Below, piece after piece: positions 52,079-61,296 of a DNA stretch of 61,296 nucleotides. Location of the stretch: contig CAYTGM010000030.1 in assembly GCA_964437365.1 (NCBI GenBank), positions 1 through 61,296 of the forward strand, written 5' to 3'. Below the pieces are notes generated by a model. That model saw only the letters and a program-made list of their open reading frames with translations, did no database searches and was not told the DNA's origin. The translations under genes were made by a program, and so were the position numbers. How positions within the stretch are numbered: the stretch's first letter is position 1; every line of letters begins with the position of its first letter. The stretch is from CAYTGM01 sp964437365 (lineage in GTDB: Bacteria > Sumerlaeota > Sumerlaeia > SLMS01).

Positions 52079-55000
52079 ATGAGGAATGTCCTTCTTCCAG
52101 CTCTCGCTGGAATCTGCCTGAGCTCTCTCGCCCTGGGCGATGTAGGCACCAGATTTACCTATCAGGGGAAGCTCAATAATGCATCGGTACCCGTCGAAGG
52201 CACGGTGTCTCTAAGGTTTTCTCTCCATGATGACCCAACGACCGGCACCCAGATAGGATCCACATTTCAACCACCGGACCGGTTAATCAGTGGAGGCATC
52301 CTGCAAGAAGAGTTGGACTTTGGCTCCGGTGCTTTCAATGGCAACTCCCGCTGGCTGGAGATTGATGTCGACCTTGATGGAGGCCAGGACAACTTCCAGA
52401 CTTTGTTACCGCGTGTGGAAGTCCTTCCAGCACCCTACTCGATCTACGCGGAAACCGCCAACTCACTGGTAGGGGGTGTCGATGACGCCGATGCAGATTC
52501 TGCCAATGAATTGAATACGAGTCTCGTACTGAATAACGCCAGCCTGGAACTTACTGATTCCGGTGGCACGCTGACAGCGGATCTCTCCAGTCTAGCCGGT
52601 AGTACCTTCGGTGATGGACATTCGCTCGATGCCAGCGACGGCGACCCAGTGGATGCTCTCTTTGTGGATGCTGAAGGCAATGTGGGCATAAACGAGCTGA
52701 ACCCTGAATCAAAACTTCATATCGGAGGCACGCAAGGGTTCTTCAGCTTACTGGGTGAAAATTCTGAACCAGCAGGAGCAAGGGGAGTTGCTGTCACAGA
52801 CGATGGCATTGCCTATTATGGATATAACAGTGGGTTAATGATTTTCGATCTATCCAACCCGAAAAGTCCTGAGCTGATTGGAGACATCCCGAATGGTACC
52901 TCGGGCTTCAACCTGATTGCATCAATCCAGGACCTCGAAGTCGACAACAACGACGATATACTCGTAATCTCTTCTTCAGGCGATAACGCAGTCACAATAG
53001 CGGATATATCAACGCGAGCATCACCTGTTATCCTGAGCACGATCGTTGATGAGGATGCTGGCTTTACAAGACTGGCTACAGTTGTCGAGCTGGAGATCGA
53101 GGAAGATGAAAACTGGTTTGTGGTCACTTCACAAAATGACAACGCGATCACCTTTATCGACTATACAGATCCAGTGAATCCGTCAAATTTGAAGGAGTTT
53201 CGCCAAAACCAACCGGGTCTTAGTCGCTTCGGCACGGTGAACAAGTGTTACCTCGAGGGAGACTTGTTAGCCGTCTCCTGTTTTTTTGACAGATTCTTTC
53301 TCTTTGATGTAACTGACCCGGCAAACACAATCTTCCATGGAGAGGCGAGCTCCGGTTCCGGTTCACTCTATCAGAATAACCCTTTCGCGGTTTTACTCTA
53401 TGGGGATTATATGTATAGCGTATCGCCTCTCGATAATACGATGTTCATTACCGATGTGAGCACCCCTTCTTCAACAGTCCTTGTCAACACCATAACAAGC
53501 TCAGACCCTGACTTCACAATACTCAATGAAGGTCGAAAGCTAGAGGCAAAAGATGGGAAGCTCTATATCGGGGGCGCTGGTGGCGGCGGTCGGATTGTCA
53601 TTGCTGATTTGTCCGATCCCGTTAATCCAACGGTAATTCAAGAGTTCGTTGGGCCGACCATCGACCCTTTGACAGAAACACCTAATCTCGGAGTACCTGG
53701 CGGTATGGCCCTCTATGGCGACCAATTGATCGTTGCCAGTGGAACTGGAACACTCCATATCTTCGGCGATCAGATTGTTGATACGTTACTTCAAGTGGAT
53801 GGCTTTGTTCACGCTCTTGGCTATACAGGCAATGGCTCCCAATTGACAGGAGTACATAATCTTAATTTCGATCTTTCCGCAGATATACTCTCACTCACAG
53901 ATAGTGATGGAACATTGACAGCGGATCTTTCAACTCTCACAGCTCCGATTCTATCAGAAGTATTGGCACAAGGGAACGACGCTGGCGGTTCTAACATTAC
54001 CAACGCAGGAACGGTGAGTGCCACAGCATTCTCTGGCGACGGTTCGGCACTGACGGATCTCCCTGATCCAGATTCCTCTAATGAATTGAACAGTACGTTT
54101 TCCATTGATGGTGACATTCTATCCATCACGGACGCCGGAGGAACACTTTCTCTGGAACTACCAGAGCTTGAATCTGTTGGCACTTCTTCGTTTGTCTTCG
54201 GAGAGGCTGGGACTACGAATGTCACTCAAGTGACTTCTCAAACGTTGACTACCATCAATCTTATCAATACATACAGCGACCCGGTGGTGATATTAGGCGT
54301 GCTGGCAGAGAATGATCCCGATCCGACGACAGTCCGAGTTACCGAAACGACATCAACCAGCCTAACTATGCAAGTTGATGAATGGGATTATCTGGATGGT
54401 GCACATCTCACCGAGCGGGTCAGCTATGTAGTCGTAGAGGCAGGTGTATATCAATTCCCCGACGGAACCTACCTGGAAGCAGGGAATATTTCCACTGATT
54501 CCAACTGGTCGTTGGAGGGATTATCCGCTCCCTTCACAGCTTCGCCAGTACTTATCGCACAGGTTGCAACCGTAAATGATTCCGCAGCTGTGGTGACTCG
54601 ACTGCGCAATATTTCGACAACCGATTTCGAGATTCGGCTCCAGGGAGAGGAGTTCGGCGGAGGAAGCCATCCATCAGAAACAATAGGCTATCTGGCAATA
54701 GAATCCTTCGCGTCTGGAACCATCGGAAATCTTGTGTATGAAACAAGAAATACCCCCGGGATTTCAGAGTCAGGAACAACAGATGTCTTCACTGCCGCTT
54801 TTTCTGCGCCGCCAGTTTTTCTTGCCCAAGTACTCACAACTACAGGTCTAGATACAGCAAGTGTCCAAACGACGAATCTCAGCAATTCGGACGTTACGTA
54901 CTTAATTGATGAAGAGCAATCAGCTGATGTTGAATTGGTCCATTCGGACGAGGCTATAGGCTGGCTCGCAATTGAGTCTGGACTCTTACAGTTTGATGGT

Positions 55001-55660
55001 GTAAACAAGATCCAGTTCGCCGATGGAACGATACAGGCCTCGGCAGCAGATTTCGCTTCTGTTCTTGCCATAGACAATAATGCTGAAGGGCAAAGTGCAG
55101 TCAACCTTGGCAATGTCGGCATCGGAACTTCTACCCCTGACTACCCACTCCACATCGATGCAAATGGGACAGCCATCCCTTCCTACCCCGGTGCCACCGC
55201 CGGACAAGAAGCACGCATTCAAATGATGGTAAATGAAACGAATGAAACAGGAGGTGGAATCGCCATTAGTGATGAGGGTGGATTCTTTGATCTCAATGAC
55301 GGATATATCACCTACCTGCCTCTCGGCAGTGGACTTGGACTCAGCGTTCAAGGCGAGCTCATTGTTCAAAACAATGCCTGGCCTGACTACGTATTCGAAG
55401 AGAACTATCAACTCTCTACCCTTGAAGAGATTGAACAACATATAGCCGACCATGGGCATCTGCCCAACGTCCCAAGTGCGGAATCCATCCATGAAGACGG
55501 CGTTCCCGTCGGCGATATGAACGCGATTCTACTCCGACAAATAGAAGAGATGACATTGCGCATGATTGAAATGAAGAAGCAACAGGCTGATATGCTTCGT
55601 ACCATTGAAGGCCTTCAAAATGAAGTGAAATCGCTTCGTCATGAAACGGAGGAGAAGTAA
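52079..55660 (+). CDS. Large surface fibre-like protein with LVIVD-type propeller
   Basis: 1193 aa from the ATG at 52079, which starts a signal peptide (MRNVLLPALAGICLSSLALG); the open frame extends upstream across the sdh terminator but is not coding there. N-terminal domain FTYQGKLNNASVPVEG...LPRVEVLPAPYSIYAETANSL is typical of bacterial fibre proteins. A beta-propeller region (about 230-590, GVAVTDDGIAYYGYNSGLMIFDLSNP repeats) follows, then repeated SDGTLTADLSTL blocks, and a C-terminal LEEIEQHIADHGHLPNVPS segment with a coiled-coil end (about 1145-1193), as in tail-fibre and Bacteroidetes-type cell-surface proteins. The stop codon overlaps the start of the next gene. Confidence 0.88.
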   Translation: MRNVLLPALAGICLSSLALGDVGTRFTYQGKLNNASVPVEGTVSLRFSLHDDPTTGTQIGSTFQPPDRLISGGILQEELDFGSGAFNGNSRWLEIDVDLDGGQDNFQTLLPRVEVLPAPYSIYAETANSLVGGVDDADADSANELNTSLVLNNASLELTDSGGTLTADLSSLAGSTFGDGHSLDASDGDPVDALFVDAEGNVGINELNPESKLHIGGTQGFFSLLGENSEPAGARGVAVTDDGIAYYGYNSGLMIFDLSNPKSPELIGDIPNGTSGFNLIASIQDLEVDNNDDILVISSSGDNAVTIADISTRASPVILSTIVDEDAGFTRLATVVELEIEEDENWFVVTSQNDNAITFIDYTDPVNPSNLKEFRQNQPGLSRFGTVNKCYLEGDLLAVSCFFDRFFLFDVTDPANTIFHGEASSGSGSLYQNNPFAVLLYGDYMYSVSPLDNTMFITDVSTPSSTVLVNTITSSDPDFTILNEGRKLEAKDGKLYIGGAGGGGRIVIADLSDPVNPTVIQEFVGPTIDPLTETPNLGVPGGMALYGDQLIVASGTGTLHIFGDQIVDTLLQVDGFVHALGYTGNGSQLTGVHNLNFDLSADILSLTDSDGTLTADLSTLTAPILSEVLAQGNDAGGSNITNAGTVSATAFSGDGSALTDLPDPDSSNELNSTFSIDGDILSITDAGGTLSLELPELESVGTSSFVFGEAGTTNVTQVTSQTLTTINLINTYSDPVVILGVLAENDPDPTTVRVTETTSTSLTMQVDEWDYLDGAHLTERVSYVVVEAGVYQFPDGTYLEAGNISTDSNWSLEGLSAPFTASPVLIAQVATVNDSAAVVTRLRNISTTDFEIRLQGEEFGGGSHPSETIGYLAIESFASGTIGNLVYETRNTPGISESGTTDVFTAAFSAPPVFLAQVLTTTGLDTASVQTTNLSNSDVTYLIDEEQSADVELVHSDEAIGWLAIESGLLQFDGVNKIQFADGTIQASAADFASVLAIDNNAEGQSAVNLGNVGIGTSTPDYPLHIDANGTAIPSYPGATAGQEARIQMMVNETNETGGGIAISDEGGFFDLNDGYITYLPLGSGLGLSVQGELIVQNNAWPDYVFEENYQLSTLEEIEQHIADHGHLPNVPSAESIHEDGVPVGDMNAILLRQIEEMTLRMIEMKKQQADMLRTIEGLQNEVKSLRHETEEK

Positions 55661-57576
55661 TGAAAACTCGCAATCTGACACTTGCTGCACTACTCATGAT
55701 CCCGGTCTCGCTATACGCACAAGATCGTAATACTACCCAAGGGACGAACGCCGGTGCTGGCATCACCAGCGGTGACGACAACACCATGGTTGGTTATGAT
55801 GCCGGACGCACAGTTGATGTTGACTCTCAGAACGTTATCATCGGCTCTCAGGCTGCGATAGGGAGCCTGGATACAACGGTGAGTGATTATCTGGATTCCG
55901 GGGCTGTCCTTCTTAATGATTTCGGGGAGTCGCAGGCCGTCGTCATTGGTTATCGTGCGGCATGGCAGTCTGTTGATTCTTTTGACAGCGTCTATATCGG
56001 CTACTATGCGGGATCTGAAGCAACAGGTGATGAGAATACCTACGTTGGCAATGAAGCAGGAAGATATACAACAACCGGCGACGACAATGTATTTATAGGA
56101 GATGAGGCTGGCCGAAACAATACAACCGGCTACGAGAGCATTTACATCGGAGATGATTCTGGAGAATTTGCAGATACAGGCTTTAGAAACGTGGGTGTTG
56201 GCAACGAAGCTATACATAGCGGTGCTGCTGATGGCGGCTTTTTGAACACCGCTGTTGGAAATGAAGCAGGTTGGAGGCTAAATGATGGCTGGAAGAATAC
56301 ACTCTTAGGCGGATTCGCTGGGGAGGATATCATCGATGGATTTCTGAATACAATGATCGGTGCTAATGCTGGAAATCATTCTCAATACCCGGACTACAAC
56401 ACCTTCGTGGGCGCCTATTCAGGTAACGAGAATGGCCGTACCAATGACCGGAATAATGCGAACAACAATACGTACGTTGGGGCACTCTCGATGCCCACGA
56501 ATCGCGAAGGGCAGAACAACGTTGTTGTTGGAGCCTTCTCAGATAGCTCCAATTTTCAAAATGAAGATCTATACCACCCAGATTTCATTGATGCACTGGA
56601 TGGCATCTCTGCCGTAGATTCCGGGGCTGGAAGTCTTGGAGTGGGCGGGGATACAGCCGTTGACCGTTCAACACTCCTCGGTTCCTTTATCTGGGGCAGT
56701 GGAAATGACACCGTGGCTGTTGGATATGGGGGAACGGCCAATGGACATCGATCTATCAATATTGGAGCGACTAGCGTCTCGACGCACAATGATGCAATCG
56801 TGATCGGATACGGTGCAGCTTCGCATGGTAACAATATAGCCGTCATTGGAAACGCGACTACCGCTTCCATAGATCCAGGGGCTGACGGGGTCACAGCACT
56901 CGGATCGCCAGCATATCGATATTCTTCGGCCGCTTCTGAAAACTATGTTGCCATCGGAGATGCCACATCTCCAGCGTATGTTGAATTTCGTGCAGACGCA
57001 GGAACTCAGTCTGACGACGAATGGCGAATCGAAGCTGCAGACAGTGGTGACCTCACGATTGAAACTCGTGCGAGTGGTATCTATACTCCCGTTATGACTA
57101 TTTCAAATAATGGTAACGTCGTCATTACCGGCGAGATGAGTGTAAATTCTGACGCAAGACTTAAGACAGAGATCAAAGATATAGACAATGGACTTCAGCT
57201 GATAACTCAACTCAACCCAAAGACTTATCGCTGGAAGCCATATCTGGAACGAGGGACCGGATTGCATTATGGTCTATTGGCTCATGAAGTCGAAGAAGTC
57301 ATCCCCGATCTCGTCAGTGCCGACGAAGATGGTATCAAGTCGGTCAATTATCAGGAGCTCATCCCATTGCTCATCGGTGCAGTGCAGCGAATGACTCAGG
57401 AAAATGCCGTTCAACAGGGGAAGATAGACAAGCTCCAGTCAGAAGCGAAAATCAAACGTGAGACCATCAGTGATATTGCAGAGCTCAAGTTACTTGTCGC
57501 TGAGAATAAGGAACGCATCGGGAGACTTGATGGGATTGATTTCGAGCGCCTGATGGAAGAGACTAATAATGACTAA
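55660..57576 (+). CDS. Adhesin-head repeat protein with S74 chaperone domain, paralog 1
   Basis: 638 aa. Signal peptide about 1-20. Residues 25-470 are 17- to 20-residue repeats (NTYVGNEAGRYTTTGDDNVFIGDEAGR) like the trimeric-adhesin head. A peptidase S74 intramolecular chaperone domain starts at about 495: Ser497-Asp-Ala-Arg-Leu-Lys502 is the auto-cleavage site pattern, then YGLLAHEVEEVIPDLV and NYQELIPLLI, and a coiled coil. The chaperone tail of such proteins trimerises the fibre and then cuts itself off. One-base overlap with the previous stop, 8-base overlap with the next gene. Confidence 0.92.
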   Translation: MKTRNLTLAALLMIPVSLYAQDRNTTQGTNAGAGITSGDDNTMVGYDAGRTVDVDSQNVIIGSQAAIGSLDTTVSDYLDSGAVLLNDFGESQAVVIGYRAAWQSVDSFDSVYIGYYAGSEATGDENTYVGNEAGRYTTTGDDNVFIGDEAGRNNTTGYESIYIGDDSGEFADTGFRNVGVGNEAIHSGAADGGFLNTAVGNEAGWRLNDGWKNTLLGGFAGEDIIDGFLNTMIGANAGNHSQYPDYNTFVGAYSGNENGRTNDRNNANNNTYVGALSMPTNREGQNNVVVGAFSDSSNFQNEDLYHPDFIDALDGISAVDSGAGSLGVGGDTAVDRSTLLGSFIWGSGNDTVAVGYGGTANGHRSINIGATSVSTHNDAIVIGYGAASHGNNIAVIGNATTASIDPGADGVTALGSPAYRYSSAASENYVAIGDATSPAYVEFRADAGTQSDDEWRIEAADSGDLTIETRASGIYTPVMTISNNGNVVITGEMSVNSDARLKTEIKDIDNGLQLITQLNPKTYRWKPYLERGTGLHYGLLAHEVEEVIPDLVSADEDGIKSVNYQELIPLLIGAVQRMTQENAVQQGKIDKLQSEAKIKRETISDIAELKLLVAENKERIGRLDGIDFERLMEETNND

Positions 57577-59491
57577 GTTGAAAAGTACACTTCTGATACT
57601 TCCATCGTTATTGGTATTTTCTGCAACTGTAGAAGCACAGGTACGTAATGAAACGCTTGGTGTAAACGCTGGTCTTGGCATAACGACCGGTCATGATAAT
57701 GTCATGATTGGCTACGATGCCGGCCGCACAATAGATACTGAATACGAAAACACGATCATCGGCTCGCAAGCTGCTATCGGATTACTGGATACTAGCGGTG
57801 GAGACCTACTCGACTCTGGCGCAACTTTACTCTCTGGTTTTGGTCAATCGAGAGCTGTTATTATTGGGCATCGGGCTGGCTGGCAGTCATACAATGCATT
57901 CGAAAGCACCTTCATCGGCTACCGATCAGGTGAAGTTGCGACTGGTAGTGAGAACACGTTTATCGGTTCTGAGTCCGCCCGATCAGTGACCACTGCCTAC
58001 GATCTCGTTATCATTGGGGAAGATTCAGGAACCAACCTTACAACCGGATACGAGAACACCTTTATTGGAAAACGAGCGGGAAGAGATAGCACAACGGGGT
58101 TCAAAAATGTCGGAGTTGGTCGTGCGGCAGGACTATTTATGGGAGAAACAGGAGGTTATCTCAATACCGGGGTCGGAATGGCTGCTCTCTATGATTGTAC
58201 TGCTGGATGGAAGAATACATCGTTCGGGGGATTCGCTGCTGAAGACATCGGAACGGGCTTCCTGAATACAATGGTTGGCTCCAATTGCGGAAATGCTACT
58301 GAAAATACAAGCTACAATACTTTTGTTGGTGGATATTCCGGTAATGCCAATAACCGGGTATTTTCCGACGGACTTGGCTATCACAATACCGCAGTAGGTG
58401 CCCTTGCTCTCGCTTCCAATCGTAATGGTTCAAATAATGTTTTTATCGGCGCTTTTGCTGATTCATCAAATCTGCAGAATACTAATCTTTATGACGCTCT
58501 CTTGTTGAGCGATATGAGGCAATCCTGGTATTTTGATTATGGCGGTTCGAACAACGGATCCAATGATGATCTCATTGTCGATCGCATTACCGCTATCGGT
58601 GCTTTCAACTTTGCTGTTGGAGATGACTCCGTTTCTGTTGGCTATAAAGGAACAGCTACAGGGCAGCGTTCTGTAAATATTGGTACTGAAAGTAGATCCA
58701 CACACAACGATGCGGCCGCAATCGGGTTTGGTACACAAACACATGGTGACAATATATACGTGATCGGAAATGCTACGACTACGGCCATTGATCCGGGCAA
58801 CGATGGAGTAACAACACTTGGCTCATCTTCCTATCGCTATTCAAGTATTGTCTCTGAAAACTTTCTGGCGATCGCTGATGCCACTGAACCGGCATTCATC
58901 GAATTCCAGGCCGACACGGGCAGCCAGTTTGATGACCACTGGCGTATCGAAGCAGCAGATAGCGGAGCCCTTACTATTCAATCTCGAGCAAGTGGCCTCT
59001 ACTCCAACGTCATGACCATACAGAATAACGGACAGGTAACCATCCCTGGCGAGATGTCCTCTAACTCAGACGTGCGCTTGAAAAAGGACATCGTTGACCT
59101 GACCGACGGCAATGCACTCCTCGAAAACCTCCAACCTAAGTCATACAAATGGAAGGAGCACCTCGAGAGAGGTGAAAATCGCCATTATGGTCTGCTTGCA
59201 CATGAGGTAGAACCAAACATCCCCGACGTTGTAAATACCGGGGAAGATGATGTTCAATCTGTCAACTACCAGGAACTGATCCCTGTCCTTGTTGCCACGC
59301 TCAAACAACTCCAGGAAGAAAACGAGCAACAGAAAGTCATCTTGGCTCAACTGCGCGAAGAAGCGAAAGCAGAGCTCGACGTTCAACGCGAGTATGCGGA
59401 ATTAAAAGCCATGATAGACGAACACTCTGCGTTATTAAACCGTCTCGAAACGATCGCTTCTGCTTCGGATCAGGTAACGGCTGGAAATTGA
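57569..59491 (+). CDS. Adhesin-head repeat protein with S74 chaperone domain, paralog 2
   Basis: 640 aa, same architecture as the preceding gene and clearly a tandem duplicate: signal peptide about 1-24, head repeats (NTFIGSESARSVTTAYDLVIIGEDSG), S74 domain with Ser500-Asp-Val-Arg-Leu-Lys505, and YGLLAHEVEPNIPDVV. Both keep the Ser and Lys needed for self-cleavage. Starts 8 bases before the previous stop. The pair could form one heterotrimer or two distinct fibres. Confidence 0.92.
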   Translation: MTKLKSTLLILPSLLVFSATVEAQVRNETLGVNAGLGITTGHDNVMIGYDAGRTIDTEYENTIIGSQAAIGLLDTSGGDLLDSGATLLSGFGQSRAVIIGHRAGWQSYNAFESTFIGYRSGEVATGSENTFIGSESARSVTTAYDLVIIGEDSGTNLTTGYENTFIGKRAGRDSTTGFKNVGVGRAAGLFMGETGGYLNTGVGMAALYDCTAGWKNTSFGGFAAEDIGTGFLNTMVGSNCGNATENTSYNTFVGGYSGNANNRVFSDGLGYHNTAVGALALASNRNGSNNVFIGAFADSSNLQNTNLYDALLLSDMRQSWYFDYGGSNNGSNDDLIVDRITAIGAFNFAVGDDSVSVGYKGTATGQRSVNIGTESRSTHNDAAAIGFGTQTHGDNIYVIGNATTTAIDPGNDGVTTLGSSSYRYSSIVSENFLAIADATEPAFIEFQADTGSQFDDHWRIEAADSGALTIQSRASGLYSNVMTIQNNGQVTIPGEMSSNSDVRLKKDIVDLTDGNALLENLQPKSYKWKEHLERGENRHYGLLAHEVEPNIPDVVNTGEDDVQSVNYQELIPVLVATLKQLQEENEQQKVILAQLREEAKAELDVQREYAELKAMIDEHSALLNRLETIASASDQVTAGN

Positions 59492-60347
59492 TCGCATAGT
59501 AGCTTGCGTACTGAGAACTACACGAAGACATGCGATGCATAAGGTGAACCGCTCAGATATAGTAAAATCTGGTATCTATTAGTAAACCACAGATTATACA
59601 TCGGTCTATAATGATATCTTGAAGGTGCAATTCTTGGTTTGAAACGGTTCGAGCCAGAACTCGGCGCCTTTGCTTCTATTGGCAATCGTTATCATCTCCA
59701 AGGAAAGAATAGAAAACATTGGAGATAGACAACACCTTGACCACACGTCAACAACTAACGGATGGTAATGAAACGACGCTTACTACGAAGCAGAGAAACC
59801 GTTGAAACGGTTCGTAGAGGTGGTGGAAGCCCTTACGACCTCAGGTTAAAACACTGAGACCTACGGTAAAGCCTCGCTTCACTCGGAAAGGTGTGTCCTG
59901 TCCTCTCTTTGTACCCTGAAATGAGCTAAGGGTCTAGCCAGGAAGGTCTTTAGGCTAAAGCCCACACGTCTGTATTCACGGCTGGAAGATATCATTATTT
60001 GATTCATCAACTCTCTGCGCCGCTGCCCCCCTGCGCGAGATTTATCACACACGACTCTTGAGGGGATATCGATCCTATGCTTTTCTAATTTAGACTCCTC
60101 ACCGGCACAAGGTTTCAATCAAGCCTACTCGTCCCCCTCCACCCGAGCGCAGCGAGGCTCTACCGTAGGCCTCAGCGCTTTAGCCTGAGGAGAATGAACA
60201 CATCGTTCATTCGGAACCGTTTCAACGGTTTCAAGCCATGCGATCTCAGGACAAGTACGATGAGGAGTCTATGTCTGGATGTATAGCTGCCTATGCTTGG
60301 CGATGGTTTGCGGTGCATTGCATGGGCAGTGACATTATAGTGACATG
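59492..60347. other. Gene-free stretch with an inverted-repeat element
   Basis: 856 bases without a gene. The part 59795-60232 is an element with two-part inverted ends (see next entry). The flanks are AT-rich and contain a partial copy of the outer arm (TTGAAACGGTTCGAGCC near 59638). Confidence 0.6.
59795..60232. mobile_element. Non-coding element with two-part inverted repeats
   Basis: Outer arms 59795-59813 and 60214-60232 are perfect reverse complements over 19 bases and each is itself palindromic (ACCGTTGAAACGGT core). Inner arms 59839-59886 and 60143-60190 (48 bases each) pair with few mismatches and include CCTCAGGxTAAA, GAGxCCTACGGTA and GCCTCGC. Spacers between arms (25 and 23 bases) are not conserved. 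The centre (about 256 bases) codes for nothing. It looks like a MITE-type or REP-type mobilised element. Confidence 0.7.
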
Positions 60348-60866
60348 CTAGTCTGTAGTTTGAGTAGTGTCGAAGGGGTTTGATTGGGAAAGTGATGAGG
60401 GAGGTGGGATGATCACTTCAAACTCTTCGAGATTTGAGCGATCAGATAGGTAACCAGCAAGCCATTCATAATCTGACCCTGTGAGTTGTGCCCATTGCCG
60501 CAAGAAATGGTCTGCTTCACCATATATTAGCGTCTCAAAATAAGTAGCTCCAATAATAAATTCCTGTTTGCGAGGATGAATAAAAACAACTAGCAACGAT
60601 TTATCTTCCATGACTAGAACAGCTACGCTGCTCTCTTCATCTAAGAGTTTGAATTTCTGCTTAATATTATTGTTTATCTTCCCATTGATTCTCCAAATAA
60701 ATCCATCTCGCCGATCCCAATTCCGATAGATGATATCTGCTTTCTGCATTGAACTATTCGAAACCATCTTGCTTAAAATCTGGGATTCCTGGTCACTTAG
60801 ACCCTTCTGATTGTTGCATCCAACGCTAAAAACAAGCATGATAATTATAAATAATCTAGAACACAT
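60348..60866 (-). CDS. Small lipoprotein of unknown function
   Basis: 172 aa from the ATG at 60866, chosen because it starts a lipoprotein signal (MCSRLFIIIMLVFSVGC, lipobox Cys at about 17); the frame is open to 60986 but that part is not signal-like. The mature protein is mixed alpha/beta with no known domain and a Ser/Pro-rich tail. It follows the partial gene at 60895 by 28 bases and could be the immunity-type partner of it (inference). Confidence 0.7.
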   Translation of the reverse strand: MCSRLFIIIMLVFSVGCNNQKGLSDQESQILSKMVSNSSMQKADIIYRNWDRRDGFIWRINGKINNNIKQKFKLLDEESSVAVLVMEDKSLLVVFIHPRKQEFIIGATYFETLIYGEADHFLRQWAQLTGSDYEWLAGYLSDRSNLEEFEVIIPPPSSLSQSNPFDTTQTTD

Positions 60867-60894
60867 AGCATTCTCTATACAAGGAGGCTCTAGG

Positions 60895-61293
60895 TTAGAG
60901 ACCAGGTTTCCACCAAGAGGTATTATTAAGATACACACTTGGCAACCCGAAGTATGACATATAACGACTTCGGCATTTAGAAACACAACTCCTGCAAGGG
61001 TCTTGTCCTGCCATTCTCGCTCCCAAGTTATTTGCTCTCAAAGCACCCGGATCGATTTCACGATCTGGACCTTCAAGGATAGCGGGAATCGGCTGGTCAA
61101 CTTCGGCAACATGAAGCCACGGAGCAATTCCCTTTCCGTAGTTCTTATCTATTTCGAAAGCCATTATACAATGCTCAGCCTTGTCTGATTGGGAGCCTCC
61201 CATCGAATCTTGAAGAGTACCCATACGCCTCAGTGCATAGCCAAAAGCACCCCTTAACGTAAATATCTCTAGTTGAAGAAAAGAGTCCGTCAA
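60895..61293 (-). CDS. Partial gene at window edge, Cys-rich C-terminal domain
   Basis: 132 codons are open up to the window end; the TTG at 61293 is not a convincing start, so the gene probably begins outside. The sequence DKAEHCIMAFEIDKNYGKG and CRSCVSKCRSRYM with an AEVDQPIPAILEGPDREIDPGALRANNLGARMAG helix resembles small C-terminal domains seen at the ends of RHS/polymorphic-toxin proteins, but too little is visible to be sure. The small lipoprotein directly downstream would then be at the place of an immunity gene. Confidence 0.5.
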   Translation of the reverse strand: MTDSFLQLEIFTLRGAFGYALRRMGTLQDSMGGSQSDKAEHCIMAFEIDKNYGKGIAPWLHVAEVDQPIPAILEGPDREIDPGALRANNLGARMAGQDPCRSCVSKCRSRYMSYFGLPSVYLNNTSWWKPGL

Positions 61294-61296
61294 ATG

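Noticed and set aside
52079..59491. Prophage tail-fibre module
   Set aside because: All three proteins have signal peptides and no phage capsid, terminase, integrase or lysis gene is in the window.
1..61296. CRISPR array
   Set aside because: Repeats found are palindromic and dispersed; none is a short unit repeated with regular spacers.

Overview
The window comes from a Gram-negative, apparently non-photosynthetic bacterium. It carries a three-gene succinate dehydrogenase, many secreted proteins with signal peptides, lipoproteins, TPR proteins, FG-GAP/UnbV, Kelch, Calx-beta/FN3 and dockerin-like modules, an ECF sigma factor, and dispersed GC-rich hairpin repeats. That gene style is typical of PVC/FCB-side lineages (Planctomycetes, Verrucomicrobia, Sumerlaeota and similar), but no marker gene fixes the phylum. 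No photosystem, chlorophyll or phage replication genes are present.

Layout. 1-1067: non-coding block with three copies of a GC-rich repeat. 1068-2909: membrane-anchored protein and TPR protein, then tRNA-Gly(GCC) and a terminator. 3402-6411: minus-strand run of secreted or surface proteins, one broken at an 11-base poly-G tract. 6470-7115: nucleotidyltransferase with a small partner, resembling a toxin-antitoxin pair. 7231-9972: NhaC-type antiporter and a periplasmic class-I glutamine amidotransferase. 10012-19161: three-gene operon of very large secreted proteins. 19690-25899: the most interesting region, a bilin cluster. 25956-31475: secreted polysaccharide deacetylase, polyglycine-hydrolase-like protein and a DUF6940-like protein. 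31669-38645: TPR/zinc-ribbon membrane protein, M48 metalloprotease, secreted cysteine-amidase-like protein, TPR lipoprotein. 38646-39278: dispersed repeats. 39279-44232: membrane protein, ECF sigma factor, one-TM protein and secreted Kelch protein. 44474-48009: secreted FG-GAP/UnbV protein and SulP transporter. 48433-51902: sdhCAB behind a CRP/FNR-like palindrome. 52079-59491: three long surface fibre-like proteins, two with S74 chaperone tails. 59795-60232: element with long two-part inverted repeats. 60348-61293: small lipoprotein and a partial gene.

The bilin cluster holds a [2Fe-2S] ferredoxin, two V4R-domain proteins, a phycobiliprotein-like globin that keeps the Cys-x-Arg-Asp bilin-binding signature, and a ferredoxin-dependent bilin reductase (PcyA/Peb family). 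This matches what I recall as bilin biosynthesis-associated globin (BBAG) / pre-PcyA clusters of heterotrophic bacteria (Rockwell, Martin and Lagarias). Here the same operon also contains a Ser/Thr kinase, two ParA/MinD-type ATPases without the signature lysine, and two small proteins, one with a duplicated FPW motif. The genes overlap or abut, so they form one transcript, preceded by a leader with a nested long hairpin. Inference: heme is opened to biliverdin by a heme oxygenase encoded elsewhere, the reductase converts it using the ferredoxin, the bilin is loaded on the globin, and the kinase/ATPase part uses it for light or redox signalling or for positioning. A second theme is a short C-terminal tail (Trp-x-[Leu/Ile/Met]-[Tyr/Phe/Arg]-stop) shared by five otherwise unrelated secreted proteins.
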